From assembly GCF_014656135.1 (NCBI RefSeq), contig NZ_BNBV01000006.1, forward strand, positions 124,001 to 188,000: 64,000 nucleotides of DNA. Direction: 5' to 3'. The DNA comes from Streptomyces thermodiastaticus. Lineage in GTDB: Bacteria; Actinomycetota; Actinomycetes; Streptomycetales; Streptomycetaceae. Shown in pieces: positions 9,215 to 16,678 of the stretch. Every line of letters begins with the position of its first letter. Position 1 is the stretch's first letter. The translations under genes and the position numbers were made by a program. The notes beneath the pieces were generated by a model, which made no database searches, was not told the DNA's origin, and worked only from the letters and a program-made list of their open reading frames with translations.

Positions 9215-9931
9215 GTGACGGAGGCAGCTGAGCTTCCCCCTGCGCCCGAGCAGGCACGCGACGTATTCGGTGAGCGCTTCGCGGACGCGGTCCGGTACGC
9301 CGAGCTGCTGGCCGAGGCAGGAGTGCAGCGAGGGCTCATCGGCCCGCGGGAGGTGCCGCGGCTATGGGAGCGGCACCTGCTGAACTGCGCCGTGCTCTCC
9401 GAGGTGGTGCCCGAGGGGGTGACGGTGTGCGACGTGGGTTCCGGCGCCGGCCTGCCGGGCATTCCCCTGGCCCTGGTCCGGGACGACCTGAAGATCACCC
9501 TCCTGGAGCCGCTGCTGCGCCGCACCAACTTCCTCACCGAGGTCGTCGAGCTGCTCGGACTCGACCATGTGACCGTGGTGCGGGGCCGGGCCGAGGAAGT
9601 CCTGGGCAAGCTGCCGCCGGTGCATGTGGTGACCGCCCGTGCCGTCGCGCCGCTGGACCGGCTGGCCACCTGGGGCATTCCCCTGCTGCGCCCGTACGGC
9701 GAGATGCTCGCGCTCAAGGGCGACACGGCCGAGCAGGAACTCAAGAGTGCCGCCACCGCGCTGAGCAAGCTCGGTGCGGTGGAGACGTCCATCCTGCATG
9801 TGGGCGAGGGTGTGGTGGAGCCACTGTCCACCGTGGTGCGTGTCGAGGTCGGTGAGAGCCCTGGCGGTGTGCGCTTTGCGGCCAAGCGGGCGAAGGCCGC
9901 CCGGACGGGCCGCGCCCGGCGCCGTCGCTGA
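9215..9931 (+). CDS. rsmG: 16S rRNA (guanine-N7) methyltransferase RsmG (GidB)
   Basis: RsmG methylates N7 of a conserved guanine in the 530 loop of 16S rRNA using S-adenosylmethionine. Its loss gives low-level streptomycin resistance and, in Streptomyces, antibiotic overproduction. The protein has the SAM-binding motif VCDVGSGAGLPGIPLAL at about residues 71-87. The start is taken as the GTG at 9215 because GGAAGGAC lies just before it, giving 238 residues. A TTG at 9158 would add 19 residues that look non-coding. The C-terminus is strongly basic. It is separated from khpB by a hairpin and is followed by the parAB control region. Confidence 0.93.
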   Translation: MTEAAELPPAPEQARDVFGERFADAVRYAELLAEAGVQRGLIGPREVPRLWERHLLNCAVLSEVVPEGVTVCDVGSGAGLPGIPLALVRDDLKITLLEPLLRRTNFLTEVVELLGLDHVTVVRGRAEEVLGKLPPVHVVTARAVAPLDRLATWGIPLLRPYGEMLALKGDTAEQELKSAATALSKLGAVETSILHVGEGVVEPLSTVVRVEVGESPGGVRFAAKRAKAARTGRARRRR

Positions 9932-10023
9932 AACCCGCATCGGCGGCTCCTACTCCACATAAGCTGCCGAACTCGGGCATCACGGAGTGTCGCGACAGTT
10001 CGGCCACGGCCGCTGTGCATCGT

Positions 10024-10037
10024 GTTTCACGTGAAAC
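10024..10037. promoter_or_regulatory. parS (exact)
   Basis: GTTTCACGTGAAAC, a perfect 14-base palindrome matching the Streptomyces ParB-binding site, lies 220 bases before the chosen parA start. It is the parS closest to oriC in this window. Confidence 0.95.
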
Positions 10038-10132
10038 GTCGCTCATTGCTGCACGGCATCATCAACCGTGGCCGCGCTGCGGCCCAACCGCGTGACCGTA
10101 GGCCTCTCGGTTCACCGGGAGAGGGAACGCGG

Positions 10133-10159
10133 TTGTCCACAGAGTCGGTTTTCTCCACA
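10133..10159 (+). promoter_or_regulatory. Two DnaA boxes upstream of parA
   Basis: TTGTCCACA, a perfect box, lies at 10133-10141 and TTCTCCACA at 10151-10159. They share an orientation and their starts are 18 bases apart. They lie about 85-110 bases before the predicted parA start, so DnaA could influence parAB expression. Confidence 0.6.
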
Positions 10160-10243
10160 GAACGACAGGCCTCACTGGTTCGCGACCCGGAAGGCGTGGG
10201 AGGCTCTGTCTGTCCCGAGCCTGAAGTCGAGGAGAGTGAATCC

Positions 10244-11263
10244 TTGCGGTCCGACGCCAACATCGCGGGACCGATGACCGATCCGGTCCCTGGTCCCCGT
10301 ACCGAGTCGACGGGGGAGAACGTTTCACGTGAAACACCGCCCCCGATGGACGACACTCCGATCGGCCGAGCTGCCCAACTGGCGGTCGAGGCTCTGGGCC
10401 GCGCCGGCGAGGGGCTCCCACGACCGGACCGAACGCGCATCATCGTGGTCGCCAACCAGAAGGGCGGCGTCGGCAAGACGACGACCACCGTCAATCTCGC
10501 CGCATCGCTGGCCCTGCACGGCAATCGTGTGCTGGTCATCGACCTCGACCCGCAGGGCAACGCGTCCACCGCACTGGGCATCGACCACCACGCCGAAGTG
10601 CCGTCGATCTACGACGTGTTGGTGGACAGCAAGCCGCTGGCCGAGGTCGTCCAGCCCGTCAGGGATGTGGAGGGCCTCTTCTGCGCCCCCGCCACGATCG
10701 ACCTCGCCGGTGCGGAGATCGAGCTGGTGTCCCTGGTGGCACGGGAGAGTCGCCTGCAGCGAGCGATCCACTCCTACGAGCAGCCGCTGGACTACATCTT
10801 CATCGACTGCCCACCGTCGCTGGGGCTTCTGACGGTCAATGCACTGGTGGCCGGACAGGAAGTTCTCATCCCTATCCAGTGCGAGTACTACGCCCTGGAG
10901 GGCTTGGGGCAACTGCTGCGCAACGTCGAGCTGGTACGGGGCCACCTCAACCCCACACTCCATGTGTCGACCATTCTGCTCACCATGTACGACGGCCGGA
11001 CCCGGCTGGCGGCCCAGGTGGCGGAAGAGGTGCGCGGCCACTTCGGTGACGAGGTGCTGCGGACGAGCATTCCGCGCTCCGTCCGTATCTCCGAGGCGCC
11101 CAGCTACGGGCAGACGGTGTTGACTTACGATCCAGGATCAAGTGGCGCTCTCTCCTATCTGGAGGCGGCGCGAGAAATCGCGCTGAGGGGTGTGGGGGTC
11201 AGCTATGACCACGCTCACCTCGGCGCACCGAGCGAATCGAACATGGTGGAGGGGATGCAGTGA
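10244..11263 (+). CDS. parA: Chromosome partitioning ATPase ParA
   Basis: ParA is a Walker-type ATPase that with ParB-parS segregates chromosomes; in Streptomyces it is needed for regular segregation in aerial hyphae. The deviant Walker A motif KGGVGKTT is at about residues 73-80, followed by VIDLDPQGNAST and FIDCPPSLGLL. I chose the TTG at 10244 because GAGGAG lies eight bases before it, giving 339 residues. An ATG at 10346 (MDDTPIGRAAQ) also suits the conserved domain but has no ribosome site, and an in-frame ATG at 10022 is unlikely. An exact parS lies inside the N-terminal coding part. The stop overlaps the parB GTG by four bases. Confidence 0.93.
   Translation: MRSDANIAGPMTDPVPGPRTESTGENVSRETPPPMDDTPIGRAAQLAVEALGRAGEGLPRPDRTRIIVVANQKGGVGKTTTTVNLAASLALHGNRVLVIDLDPQGNASTALGIDHHAEVPSIYDVLVDSKPLAEVVQPVRDVEGLFCAPATIDLAGAEIELVSLVARESRLQRAIHSYEQPLDYIFIDCPPSLGLLTVNALVAGQEVLIPIQCEYYALEGLGQLLRNVELVRGHLNPTLHVSTILLTMYDGRTRLAAQVAEEVRGHFGDEVLRTSIPRSVRISEAPSYGQTVLTYDPGSSGALSYLEAAREIALRGVGVSYDHAHLGAPSESNMVEGMQ
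10322..10335. promoter_or_regulatory. parS (exact), inside 5' part of parA
   Basis: GTTTCACGTGAAAC, read in the parA frame as Val-Ser-Arg-Glu-Thr. If parA actually starts at 10346 the site would be directly upstream of the start codon instead. Confidence 0.95.
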
Positions 11264-12357
11264 GCGAGCGACGGAGGGGGTTGGGCCGTGGTCTGGGCGC
11301 ACTGATCCCTCCTGCCCCAACCGGGGAGAAGGCGGCGGCTCAGGCGGCTCTGGGGGGTGCGGCCACCACCTCGCCCGCAGGTCCGCTACTGACCGCAGAG
11401 CGCAGTGACCGTGGGGTGGCCGCGGCCAAGGTGGCCGGGCTGGCGCCGGTTTCACGTGAAACAGGAAGCAGTGCCGCGGGCATCCCGGCGCCTCCGATGG
11501 GGGCCCACTTCGCCGAGATCCCCCTCGATCAGATCACGGCCAACCCGCGCCAGCCCCGCAAGGTCTTCGACGAGGAGCCGCTGGCCGAGCTGGTCACCTC
11601 GGTCAAGGAAGTCGGTCTTCTTCAGCCCGTGGTCGTACGGCAGCTCGGGGCGGAGCGCTACGAGCTCATCATGGGTGAGCGCCGCTGGCGGGCCTGCCGC
11701 GAGGCGGGGTTCGAGAAGATCCCGGCGATCGTACGGGCCACCGACGACGACAAGATGCTGCTGGACGCCCTGCTGGAGAATCTCCACCGGGCCCAGCTGA
11801 ATCCGCTGGAAGAGGCGGCCGCCTACGACCAGCTGCTGAAGGACTTCAACTGCACCCATGACCAGTTGGCCGACCGCATCGGCCGTTCCCGCCCGCAGGT
11901 CTCGAACACCCTGCGTTTGCTGAAGCTGCCGCCGGCGGTGCAGAGCCGGGTTGCTGCCGGTGTACTGTCCGCCGGTCATGCCCGGGCACTGCTGGCCGTG
12001 GACGACCCGGAGGAGCAGGACCGGCTGGCCCGCCGGATCGTGGCGGAAGGGCTCTCGGTCCGGGCCGTCGAGGAGATCGTCCAGCTGATGGGAGCCGGGC
12101 CGCAGAAGACCTCGCGCACCAAGCGGCCGCGTGCCGGTGCCCGGGTCTCCCCGGCCCTGGCGGAGCTCGCGACCCGGCTCTCCGATCGCTTCGACACCCG
12201 GGTGAAGGTCGACCTGGGGCAGAAGAAGGGCAAGATCACCGTCGAGTTCGCGTCCATGGAGGACCTGGAGCGCATCCTCAGCACGCTGGCTCCGGGAGAA
12301 GGGCCGGTGCTGCAGAAGAGCCTCGCGGAGGGCGCTGCGGAGGAGACGGGCGCCTGA
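11260..12357 (+). CDS. parB: Chromosome partitioning protein ParB
   Basis: ParB is a CTPase clamp that loads at parS, spreads along DNA and recruits ParA and SMC. The 365-residue protein has an N-terminal ParA-interacting stretch, MSERRRGLGRGLGALI. The CTP-binding and spreading motif GERRWR is at about residues 138-143. A helix-turn-helix domain reading parS follows (DQLADRIGRSRPQVSNTLRLL), with a C-terminal dimerisation domain beginning about residue 285. The linker between the N-terminal motif and the ParB fold is encoded partly by a parS site. The GTG start overlaps the parA stop, so translation is coupled. Confidence 0.97.
   Translation: MSERRRGLGRGLGALIPPAPTGEKAAAQAALGGAATTSPAGPLLTAERSDRGVAAAKVAGLAPVSRETGSSAAGIPAPPMGAHFAEIPLDQITANPRQPRKVFDEEPLAELVTSVKEVGLLQPVVVRQLGAERYELIMGERRWRACREAGFEKIPAIVRATDDDKMLLDALLENLHRAQLNPLEEAAAYDQLLKDFNCTHDQLADRIGRSRPQVSNTLRLLKLPPAVQSRVAAGVLSAGHARALLAVDDPEEQDRLARRIVAEGLSVRAVEEIVQLMGAGPQKTSRTKRPRAGARVSPALAELATRLSDRFDTRVKVDLGQKKGKITVEFASMEDLERILSTLAPGEGPVLQKSLAEGAAEETGA
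11449..11462. promoter_or_regulatory. parS (exact), inside parB
   Basis: GTTTCACGTGAAAC within the parB coding sequence, read as Val-Ser-Arg-Glu-Thr at about residues 64-68, in the unconserved linker before the ParB core. Confidence 0.95.
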
Positions 12358-12412
12358 GACCTGCACGAGCGTGAGGCCCCGGCTCGGGGTGGGCCACGAC
12401 GCTCGGCCGTTG

Positions 12413-12447
12413 CGGGCCGTGTTCCGGTGTGTACGGGACACGGCCCG
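12413..12447 (+). terminator. parAB terminator
   Basis: A 13-bp stem with one wobble pair (12413-12425 with 12435-12447) and a nine-base loop lies 55 bases after the parB stop. Confidence 0.75.
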
Positions 12448-12576
12448 CTCTGTGCTGTGAGACGGTATCGAGGGCGTCGCATCCGTGGTTACGATGCGAT
12501 CGAGTCTGCTTTTCCCGCATTTTCGGCCGATGGCCGTTCGTGACGTTGCAGGCGAAGGAAGCGAGGAACAGCCTCC

Positions 12577-13194
12577 ATGGGCCGCAAGCTCCTACCGCTC
12601 ACACTCGACAACCTTCAGGACCTGCCCAAGCGCTGTCGCGCGTGCGTCTTCTGGGAACTCGACCCGGTCAGTGGTGAGGCCGCGGTGAAGGCGGGCACGC
12701 CCGCCCTGGAGAAGGAGGCCTGGATCTCGGCCGTTCTGCTGGACTGGGGGTCCTGCGGCCGGGTCGTCTATGTGGACGATGTTCCTGTGGGCTTCGTGCT
12801 CTACGCTCCCCCTGCGTATGTACCGCGGTCCACGGCGTTCCCTACGAGTCCGGTGTCCCCAGATGCGGTGCTGCTGATGACCGGGTTCATCATGCCGGGC
12901 TACCAGGGGCAGGGACTGGGGCGTGTCATGGTCCAGACGGTCGCCAAGGATCTGCTGCGCAGAGGCTTCAAGGCGATCGAGGCGTTCGGGGACGCACGGT
13001 GGACGGAGCCCGCGTGTGTGCTGCCGGCCGATCATCTGCTGGCGGTGGGGTTCAAGACCGTCCGGCATCATCCCGTCCATCCGCGGCTGCGGCTGGAACT
13101 GCGGTCGACTCTCTCCTGGAAGGAAGACGTGGAGATGGCGATCGATCGGCTGCTGGGGGCGGTGCAGAAGGAACCGGCGCTCCGCCCTCTCTGA
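12577..13194 (+). CDS. GNAT-family N-acetyltransferase next to parAB
   Basis: The 205-residue product resembles GCN5-type acetyltransferases. The acetyl-CoA binding loop GYQGQGLGRVMVQTVAKDLL is at about residues 108-127, after a beta strand LLMTGFIMP. The N-terminus (MGRKLLPLTLDNLQDLPKRC) holds a CRAC motif. A gene of this type is conserved directly downstream of parB in Streptomyces, yet its substrate is unknown to me. It has its own gap of about 220 bases after parB and a terminator between, so it is probably transcribed separately. The ATG at 12577 follows a GAGGAA ribosome site. Confidence 0.85.
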   Translation: MGRKLLPLTLDNLQDLPKRCRACVFWELDPVSGEAAVKAGTPALEKEAWISAVLLDWGSCGRVVYVDDVPVGFVLYAPPAYVPRSTAFPTSPVSPDAVLLMTGFIMPGYQGQGLGRVMVQTVAKDLLRRGFKAIEAFGDARWTEPACVLPADHLLAVGFKTVRHHPVHPRLRLELRSTLSWKEDVEMAIDRLLGAVQKEPALRPL

Positions 13195-13258
13195 CCGGTG
13201 CGGCGCCCCTGTGAGGGGGCGACCGAGAAGAGCTGCGGCTTGCGGCGTCCGGACAGCA

Positions 13259-13290
13259 GAAGGGGCTGGCCCCAGCGGGCCAGCCCCTTC
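13259..13290. terminator. Bidirectional terminator between the GNAT gene and trxA
   Basis: A perfect 13-bp stem (13259-13271 with 13278-13290) and a six-base loop separate two convergent genes. It ends two bases before a parS site. Confidence 0.85.
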
Positions 13291-13292
13291 AT

Positions 13293-13306
13293 GTTTCACG
13301 TGAAAC
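13293..13306. promoter_or_regulatory. parS (exact), full 16-base palindrome
   Basis: GTTTCACGTGAAAC with flanking T and A giving the complete 16-base palindrome (13292-13307), just 30 bases from the trxA stop and next to a terminator hairpin. Confidence 0.96.
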
Positions 13307-13336
13307 ACGCGCCGTCGACTACGACGGCGTGCGCCG

Positions 13337-13669
13337 TCACTCGGAGATGAACTCCTCCAGGTCGCGGAGAAGGGCAGCCTTCGGCTTGGCACCGACGATG
13401 GTCTTGGCGACCTCGCCCTTCTGGTAGACGTTCAGCGTCGGGATCGACATGACGCCGTACTTCGCGGCCGTGGCCGGGTTCTCGTCGATGTTGAGCTTGA
13501 CGACCTCGATCTTGTCGCCGTGCTCGGTGGCGATCTGCTCCAGGGACGGTGCGATCTGGCGGCAGGGACCGCACCAAGCGGCCCAGAAGTCCACCAGGAC
13601 GGGCTTGTCGCTCTTGAGGACGTCCTCCTCGAAGGAGGCGTCGGTCACGTTCTTCAGGGTGCCTGCCAC
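13337..13669 (-). CDS. trxA: Thioredoxin TrxA
   Basis: Thioredoxin reduces protein disulfides in the cytoplasm and is itself reduced by TrxB. The product has the active site WAAWCGPCRQ, with the Cys-Gly-Pro-Cys motif at about residues 32-35, and the conserved cis-proline region MSIPTLNVYQKGE. The GTG at 13669 is chosen (MAGTLKNVTDASFEED), giving 110 residues, the usual size; AAGGAG lies six bases upstream. A longer frame would add a non-thioredoxin extension. It is the second gene after trxB with a 44-base gap, so both should depend on the SigR-type promoter upstream of trxB. Confidence 0.97.
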   Translation of the reverse strand: MAGTLKNVTDASFEEDVLKSDKPVLVDFWAAWCGPCRQIAPSLEQIATEHGDKIEVVKLNIDENPATAAKYGVMSIPTLNVYQKGEVAKTIVGAKPKAALLRDLEEFISE

Positions 13670-13713
13670 GGCGGGCTCCTTCTTTGATTCGGGCGGTGGG
13701 GTGGAAGAGAGTC

Positions 13714-14685
13714 TCAGACGGTGGTCTTCTCGGGCTCGGCCTGCTGCTCGGTGTCCGCGAGAGCGGCAAGGAAGCGCTCGGCGTCGAGAGCAGCGGAGCA
13801 ACCGGTGCCAGCCGCGGTGATGGCCTGCCGGTAGGTGTGGTCGACGACGTCTCCGGCGGCGAAGACGCCGGTGAGGTTGGTACGCGTGGACGGGGAAGCG
13901 ACCTTCAGGTAGCCCTCCTCGTCGAGGTCGAGCTGCCCCTTGAAGAGCTCGGTCCGCGGGTCGTGGCCGATCGCGATGAACAGGCCGGTCACCGCCAGAT
14001 CCGTCAGCTCCCCGGTCTTGACGTTGCGCAGCTTCAGCCCGGACAGCTTCTGCTCGCCCTGGATCTCGGCGACCTCGCTGTCCCAGATGAACTTGATCTT
14101 CGGGTCGGCGAAGGCGCGCTCCTGCATCGCCTTGGAGGCGCGCAGGGTGTCCCGGCGGTGGATGATCGTCACGGACTTGGCGAACCGGGAGAGGAAGGTG
14201 GCCTCCTCCATCGCGGTGTCGCCACCGCCGACCACGGCGATGTCCTGGTCCTTGAAGAAGAAGCCGTCACAGGTGGCGCACCAGGAGACACCGCGGCCCG
14301 ACAGGGCGTCCTCGTTCGGCAGACCGAGCTTGCGGTACTGCGAGCCGGTGGCGACGATGACCGCCTTCGCCCGGTGCACCGTGCCGGAGGTGTCCGTGAC
14401 CGTCTTGATCTCACCGGTCAGGTCGACGGAGACGATGTCGTCCGGAACGAGTTCGGCACCGAAGCGCTCGGCCTGGGCACGCATGTTGTCCATGAGCTCG
14501 GGACCCATGATGCCGTCGCGGAAGCCCGGGAAGTTCTCCACCTCGGTGGTGTTCATCAGGGCACCACCGGCGGTGACGGCTCCCTCGAACACCAGCGGCT
14601 TCAGGGACGCGCGCGCGGTGTAGAGCGCCGCCGTGTAGCCGGCGGGCCCGGAGCCGATGATGATCACGTTACGGACGTCGCTCAC
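13714..14685 (-). CDS. trxB: Thioredoxin reductase TrxB
   Basis: TrxB is an FAD enzyme that passes electrons from NADPH to thioredoxin. The 323-residue protein has the FAD-binding [16 protein letters not shown] motif at about residues 11-26, the redox-active CATCDG at about 135-140, the NADPH-binding [12 protein letters not shown] at about 151-162, and the C-terminal FAD motif [10 protein letters not shown]. The GTG at 14685 follows GAGGA. A match to the oxidative-stress SigR promoter lies 72 bases upstream, indicating induction by disulfide stress as described for Streptomyces coelicolor trxBA. Confidence 0.97.
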   Translation of the reverse strand: MSDVRNVIIIGSGPAGYTAALYTARASLKPLVFEGAVTAGGALMNTTEVENFPGFRDGIMGPELMDNMRAQAERFGAELVPDDIVSVDLTGEIKTVTDTSGTVHRAKAVIVATGSQYRKLGLPNEDALSGRGVSWCATCDGFFFKDQDIAVVGGGDTAMEEATFLSRFAKSVTIIHRRDTLRASKAMQERAFADPKIKFIWDSEVAEIQGEQKLSGLKLRNVKTGELTDLAVTGLFIAIGHDPRTELFKGQLDLDEEGYLKVASPSTRTNLTGVFAAGDVVDHTYRQAITAAGTGCSAALDAERFLAALADTEQQAEPEKTTV

Positions 14686-14756
14686 GGCTTGATTCCTCGT
14701 CTCTGGACGGTGTCCTACGGCCGGGAGAGCCTTGCTTGTTGACTCTCACCCCACCC

Positions 14757-14782
14757 AACGGATCCTAAGGGGCCTGCATTCC
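14757..14782 (-). promoter_or_regulatory. SigR-type promoter of trxBA
   Basis: On the minus strand GGAAT (14782-14778) is followed after exactly 18 bases by GTT (14759-14757), matching the known SigR (thiol-oxidative stress) consensus GGAAT-N18-GTT. It lies 72 bases before the trxB GTG. Confidence 0.9.
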
Positions 14783-14920
14783 CGGCGTGCCCGGACGCAC
14801 CGGGAGACCACGGGGCCACCGGCGGAGCGGTAGGGAGGCGACGCGGGCAGCCGGCCCCCGAGACGGGCGCGGCACGGGTGCGGGGAGTGGCCGACGGGCG
14901 CGGTCGGCACCGCTCCCCCG

Positions 14921-14965
14921 GCTGAGCACACCTCGGCGGGCGTTCATGGGCCGGGCGTGCTCAGC
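14921..14965 (-). terminator. Possible terminator after the anti-sigma gene
   Basis: GCTGAGCAC (14921-14929) can pair with GTGCTCAGC at 14957-14965, or with the second copy at 14991-14999. The stem is nine bases and the loop long, so this is a weak prediction. The rest of the 309-base gap between the rsmA stop and trxB holds the SigR promoter and no gene. Confidence 0.35.
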
Positions 14966-15008
14966 GCCGGGGATGGTCCGTGGGCCGGGCGTGCTCAGCG
15001 CCGGGGAT
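14947..15008. repeat. 28-base direct repeat straddling the rsmA stop codon
   Basis: A 28-base segment at 14947-14974 recurs exactly at 14981-15008, with six bases between. The second copy contains the last codons and stop of the anti-sigma gene; the first lies just beyond it. This looks like a recent local duplication of the gene's 3' end. Confidence 0.9.
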
Positions 15009-15918
15009 AGGAGTGGGACAGCAGCACCGTGGCCCGGGCCGAGGGCTGCCGCACACAGGTCGCGTCGACGACGAAGGCGGTGACGCGGGTGGCATCGCCG
15101 GAGGGGTCGGGCAGGACGACGAGATAGGCGTCCTTGCCGGCATAGGTCCCCCTCTCGGCGGCGAGTGGGCTGTCGGGGGTGCGGATGCCCTGCAGGACGC
15201 ATGCCGGGACCGAGGCCGTCGGGGCGCTCTTCAGCACATTCGGGTGACCGGTTCCGGCAGCCCCTCCGGCGTCGGAGGACGCGCCGAACCCGTGCGGGGC
15301 CTGGGTGGTGCCGTGTGTCTGCTCAGCCGGGCCGAGCAGCCTCGCCACCTGCTGCTGGAGCGTTCCTTCGGAGAACGTGTCCGCGGAGGTGCTGGGCCGG
15401 TCCTGTGCCGTGGTGTGGGACTTCCTGTCGTCCTGGAGGGCGGCCAGCAGGGCGGAGGCGACCACCACGGCTGCCGCCGTGCAGGCGGTGGCGAGCATGC
15501 CGAACCTGCGCCGGGCGCCGGGCGTGCGGGACGTGCGGCCCGGCCCGGTGCCGGCGCCGGTGGCACGGCCGGCCGGGCGGTGAGCCTCCGGACGGGGCGC
15601 GGGGCGGTCTGCCGCCGGGCGGGCCGCCGCCGTTTCACGTGAAACATGCACGCCGTCCTCACGGCCGTCGGCCGTGCGCTCGGCGGCGAGGGCGGCGTCG
15701 ATCCGGGCCGCGACGTCGTCGGGCATGCCCTCGGGCTCCGGAGCGGAGCCCAGCAGACTCCGGATCTCCTCCAGCGAGGCATGGACGTCTGCACATGCGG
15801 TGCAGGCGTCCAGATGCCGGCGCAGTTCCTGAGCACGGTCAGGCGCCACGAGGCCCTCGGAGAGATCGGCGATCTCCGTGACGTCCGGGTGGCCTGCCGT
15901 GTCCGCCGTGGATGTCAC
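14995..15918 (-). CDS. rsmA: Anti-sigma factor for SigM (zinc-finger type, membrane-spanning)
   Basis: This 307-residue protein starts at a GTG that overlaps the sigM stop codon by four bases, the usual sign of a sigma/anti-sigma pair. Residues 35-42 contain His-x3-Cys-x2-Cys (HLDACTAC), the ZAS-type motif of redox-sensing anti-sigma factors. A basic, Pro/Ala-rich linker follows, then one membrane segment at about 139-161 and an extracytoplasmic C-terminal domain. By position it matches RsmA of Streptomyces coelicolor, described as an Fe-S anti-sigma factor, and mycobacterial Rv3912. A parS site is embedded in the linker (residues 92-96). The 3' end is duplicated in the DNA. Confidence 0.85.
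   Translation of the reverse strand: MTSTADTAGHPDVTEIADLSEGLVAPDRAQELRRHLDACTACADVHASLEEIRSLLGSAPEPEGMPDDVAARIDAALAAERTADGREDGVHVSRETAAARPAADRPAPRPEAHRPAGRATGAGTGPGRTSRTPGARRRFGMLATACTAAAVVVASALLAALQDDRKSHTTAQDRPSTSADTFSEGTLQQQVARLLGPAEQTHGTTQAPHGFGASSDAGGAAGTGHPNVLKSAPTASVPACVLQGIRTPDSPLAAERGTYAGKDAYLVVLPDPSGDATRVTAFVVDATCVRQPSARATVLLSHSYPRR
15632..15645. promoter_or_regulatory. parS (exact), inside rsmA
   Basis: GTTTCACGTGAAAC within the variable linker of the anti-sigma gene, again read as Val-Ser-Arg-Glu-Thr on the gene's (minus) strand. Confidence 0.95.
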
Positions 15919-16655
15919 GCTCGCCCACCTCCGCCCTTCGCAGCAGCTGGATCGTTCGGTCCCGGGTCCGGGGGTCCCAGGGCTGGTGCCGGCCCGGCGC
16001 GCCGGGGACCTGCAGATGGGACGGGTGGTCCCGGCACCCGGTTCCCTTCCGCGCCCGGTTTCCCCGGTGCACCCCGGCTCCCGGGCCGCAGATGGCCGAG
16101 GAGCGGCAGGAGTCTGGCCCTGCCCCGGGCGCAGCGGCTCTTCACCGTACCGACGGGAACGCCGAGGATCCGGGCGGCCTCGGCGACGGGATAGCCCTGC
16201 ATGTCGACCAGCACCAGGGCGGCTCGCTGGTCGGGCGGGAGGGTGGCCAGCGCCTTCACGAGCTGCCGCTGCACATCGTTGCGCTCGGCGGGCGCGGACG
16301 CCGACTCGTGCGGCTCCAGCAGGTGCTCCAGACGCTCGGTGTCGTCCACCGGAGCGGTCTTCCGTGAGGCCGCCTTGCGGGCCCGGTCCAGGCAGGCGTT
16401 GACCGTGATCCGGTGCAGCCAGGTGGTGACCGCGGACTGTCCCCGGAAGGTGTGAGCGGCCCGGTAGGCGGAGACCAGGGCGTCCTGCACGGCGTCGGCG
16501 GCCTCCTCCCGGTCGCCCAGGGTCCGCAGGGCGACCGCCCAGAGACGGTCACGGTGGCGGCGTACCAGCTCACCGAAGGCGTCGGGGTCACCCGCGACAT
16601 GGCGGGTCAGGAGGTCCTGGTCGCTCATGCCGCCGTAGGCGGTGCCGTCCGCCAT
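15915..16655 (-). CDS. sigM: ECF RNA polymerase sigma factor SigM
   Basis: ECF sigma factors direct RNA polymerase to stress promoters. The 246-residue protein has region 2 at about residues 25-90 (FGELVRRHRDRLWAVALRTLGDREEAADAVQDAL). Region 4 is at about 130-180, with the helix-turn-helix GYPVAEAARILGVPVGTVKSRCARGRARL. A proline/alanine/glycine-rich tail of about 60 residues is unlike most ECF factors. The ATG at 16655 has GGGAGGGG five bases upstream; an internal ATG at 16628 is the alternative. It lies 23 bases after the pseudokinase gene, so it may be co-transcribed with murJ, and it overlaps its antagonist rsmA. Confidence 0.92.
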   Translation of the reverse strand: MADGTAYGGMSDQDLLTRHVAGDPDAFGELVRRHRDRLWAVALRTLGDREEAADAVQDALVSAYRAAHTFRGQSAVTTWLHRITVNACLDRARKAASRKTAPVDDTERLEHLLEPHESASAPAERNDVQRQLVKALATLPPDQRAALVLVDMQGYPVAEAARILGVPVGTVKSRCARGRARLLPLLGHLRPGSRGAPGKPGAEGNRVPGPPVPSAGPRRAGPAPALGPPDPGPNDPAAAKGGGGRA

Positions 16656-16678
16656 CGCACCCCTCCCCCCGGTGACGG

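Larger units (their letters stand above)
9932..10243. other. parAB upstream region
   Basis: This 312-base gap holds one exact parS (10024-10037) and two DnaA boxes (10133-10141 and 10151-10159). An open frame in phase with parA covers the second half from 10022, but it has no ribosome site at its ATG, and I treat it as non-coding. A confident promoter was not found. Confidence 0.55.

Noticed and set aside
7264..10020. Very long minus-strand frames opposite yidC-khpB-rsmG, and similar ones opposite murJ, DUF6049, PBP and other genes
   Set aside because: Antisense frames of 500-980 codons are common in 70% GC DNA with codon third-position bias; their composition (Gly/Arg/His/Asp/Val mixtures) does not resemble proteins, and each lies over a well-supported gene.
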